Source: an uncultured Actinomycetes bacterium (GTDB lineage: Bacteria; Actinomycetota; Acidimicrobiia; Acidimicrobiales; Ilumatobacteraceae). From it: a DNA stretch of 15,158 bases. Position numbers and translations under genes: made by a program. The DNA is taken from assembly GCA_903925985.1 (NCBI GenBank), contig CAIYHK010000349.1, positions 1-15,158 of the forward strand, given 5' to 3'. Below the pieces are notes generated by a model. That model did no database searches. It saw only the letters and a program-made list of their open reading frames with translations, and had not been told where the DNA came from. Shown here piece by piece: positions 14,785 to 15,158 of this stretch. Within the stretch, counting starts at the first letter, position 1, and the number at the start of each line of letters is the position of its first letter.

Positions 14785-15158
14785 GTACGGACTTCGACGC
14801 CATCGTTGTCGGTGCTGGCCCGGCGGGTTCGTGTGCGGCAATTGTTCTCGCGCGTGCAGGCAAACGGGTGGCGCTGATTGAACGCGGACCATTTGCTGGA
14901 TCAAAAAATATGTACGGCGGAGTTGTGTACCCGCGCATTCTTGATGAGTTGATCCCGAATTGGTGGGAAGAGGCACCGATTCAGCGCTGGGTCACTCGGC
15001 GCTCAACAATGTTGCTCACAGACACACAGGCACTGACGATTGACTTTCGATCACAAAATTGGGGGGCGCCGCCGTACAACGGCGCAACCGCATACCGACC
15101 AGACTTTGATGCATGGCTTGCTGATCATGCAGTCGCAGCTGGCGCAGTACTGGTTACC
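14781..15158 (+). CDS. FixC/ETF-quinone oxidoreductase-like flavoprotein, partial at right edge
   Basis: Only the first 126 residues are in the window. The N-terminus FDAIVVGAGPAGSCAAIVLA (5-24) is an FAD-binding Rossmann motif with GAGPAG at 11-16 and an acidic E34 for the ribose. GSKNMYGGVVYPRILDELIP (40-59) is the hallmark of the FixC/ETF-dehydrogenase group, which moves electrons from ETF to quinone. YRPDFDAWLADHA (105-117) is the next conserved block of the flavoprotein family. It starts in an ATGA overlap with etfA. Whether the missing C-terminus includes the membrane-binding region, or a FixX-like ferredoxin gene follows, cannot be seen. Confidence 0.88.
   Translation, partial: MSTDFDAIVVGAGPAGSCAAIVLARAGKRVALIERGPFAGSKNMYGGVVYPRILDELIPNWWEEAPIQRWVTRRSTMLLTDTQALTIDFRSQNWGAPPYNGATAYRPDFDAWLADHAVAAGAVLVT

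Larger units (their letters stand above)
6006..15158. other. Mycofactocin biosynthesis and redox gene cluster (right end open)
   Basis: This region groups the divergent NDMA-type dehydrogenase with mftA-mftB-mftC and a six-gene plus-strand run. Gaps or overlaps after mftB are 11 nt overlap, 4 nt, 4 nt overlap, 9 nt, 7 nt, 38 nt and 4 nt overlap, so most of the run is likely one transcript. mftD, mftE, mftF, mftG and mftR are not present here; MftE and MftF functions would have to lie to the right or elsewhere. Confidence 0.88.

Overview
The window looks like chromosomal DNA of an actinobacterium, most likely a moderate-GC member of the Acidimicrobiia (freshwater or marine type). This rests on a mycofactocin locus, an NDMA-dependent alcohol dehydrogenase, a LytR-CpsA-Psr cell-wall protein with a Thr-rich tail, frequent GTG/TTG starts and start-proximal TANNNT motifs. 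Base composition looks only moderately GC-rich by eye. The lineage call is inference; there is no rRNA or other taxonomic marker here. Genes are packed almost end to end, with no gene-free stretch over 300 bases. I found no tRNA, rRNA, CRISPR array, insertion sequence or phage gene.

Left part (1-5998), housekeeping. On the minus strand, cysS (cysteinyl-tRNA synthetase) is followed after 8 nt by a TetA-like MFS efflux gene that runs off the left edge and carries an in-frame TGA at codon 84. Divergent from cysS, on the plus strand, valS (a valyl-tRNA synthetase with archaeal-type signature sequences) is followed after 7 nt by an LCP-family cell-wall gene.

Right part (6006-15158), a mycofactocin locus. 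A minus-strand NDMA-type (mycofactocin-dependent) zinc alcohol dehydrogenase is divergent from mftA (36-codon precursor peptide ending IDGMCGVY), mftB (peptide-binding chaperone) and mftC (radical SAM/SPASM maturase). A tightly coupled plus-strand run follows: FadH/OYE-family iron-sulfur flavoenzyme 1, a PlsY-type acyltransferase, FadH/OYE-family flavoenzyme 2, a DedA-family membrane protein, an electron transfer flavoprotein alpha subunit, and the start of a FixC/ETF-quinone oxidoreductase-like flavoprotein cut by the right edge. mftD, mftE, mftF, mftG and mftR are not in the window.

Working model (inference). MftA is bound by MftB and modified by MftC into a redox cofactor that accepts electrons from substrates through the alcohol dehydrogenase. 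The ETF-alpha/FixC pair is a candidate route from reduced mycofactocin, or from the OYE enzymes, to membrane quinones, a job done by MftG in mycobacteria. Both OYE-family enzymes have Ser where the canonical OYE/2,4-dienoyl-CoA reductase proton-donor Tyr sits, so they probably do not do classical ene reduction. The embedded PlsY and DedA genes suggest a membrane or lipid side to the locus that is not explained.
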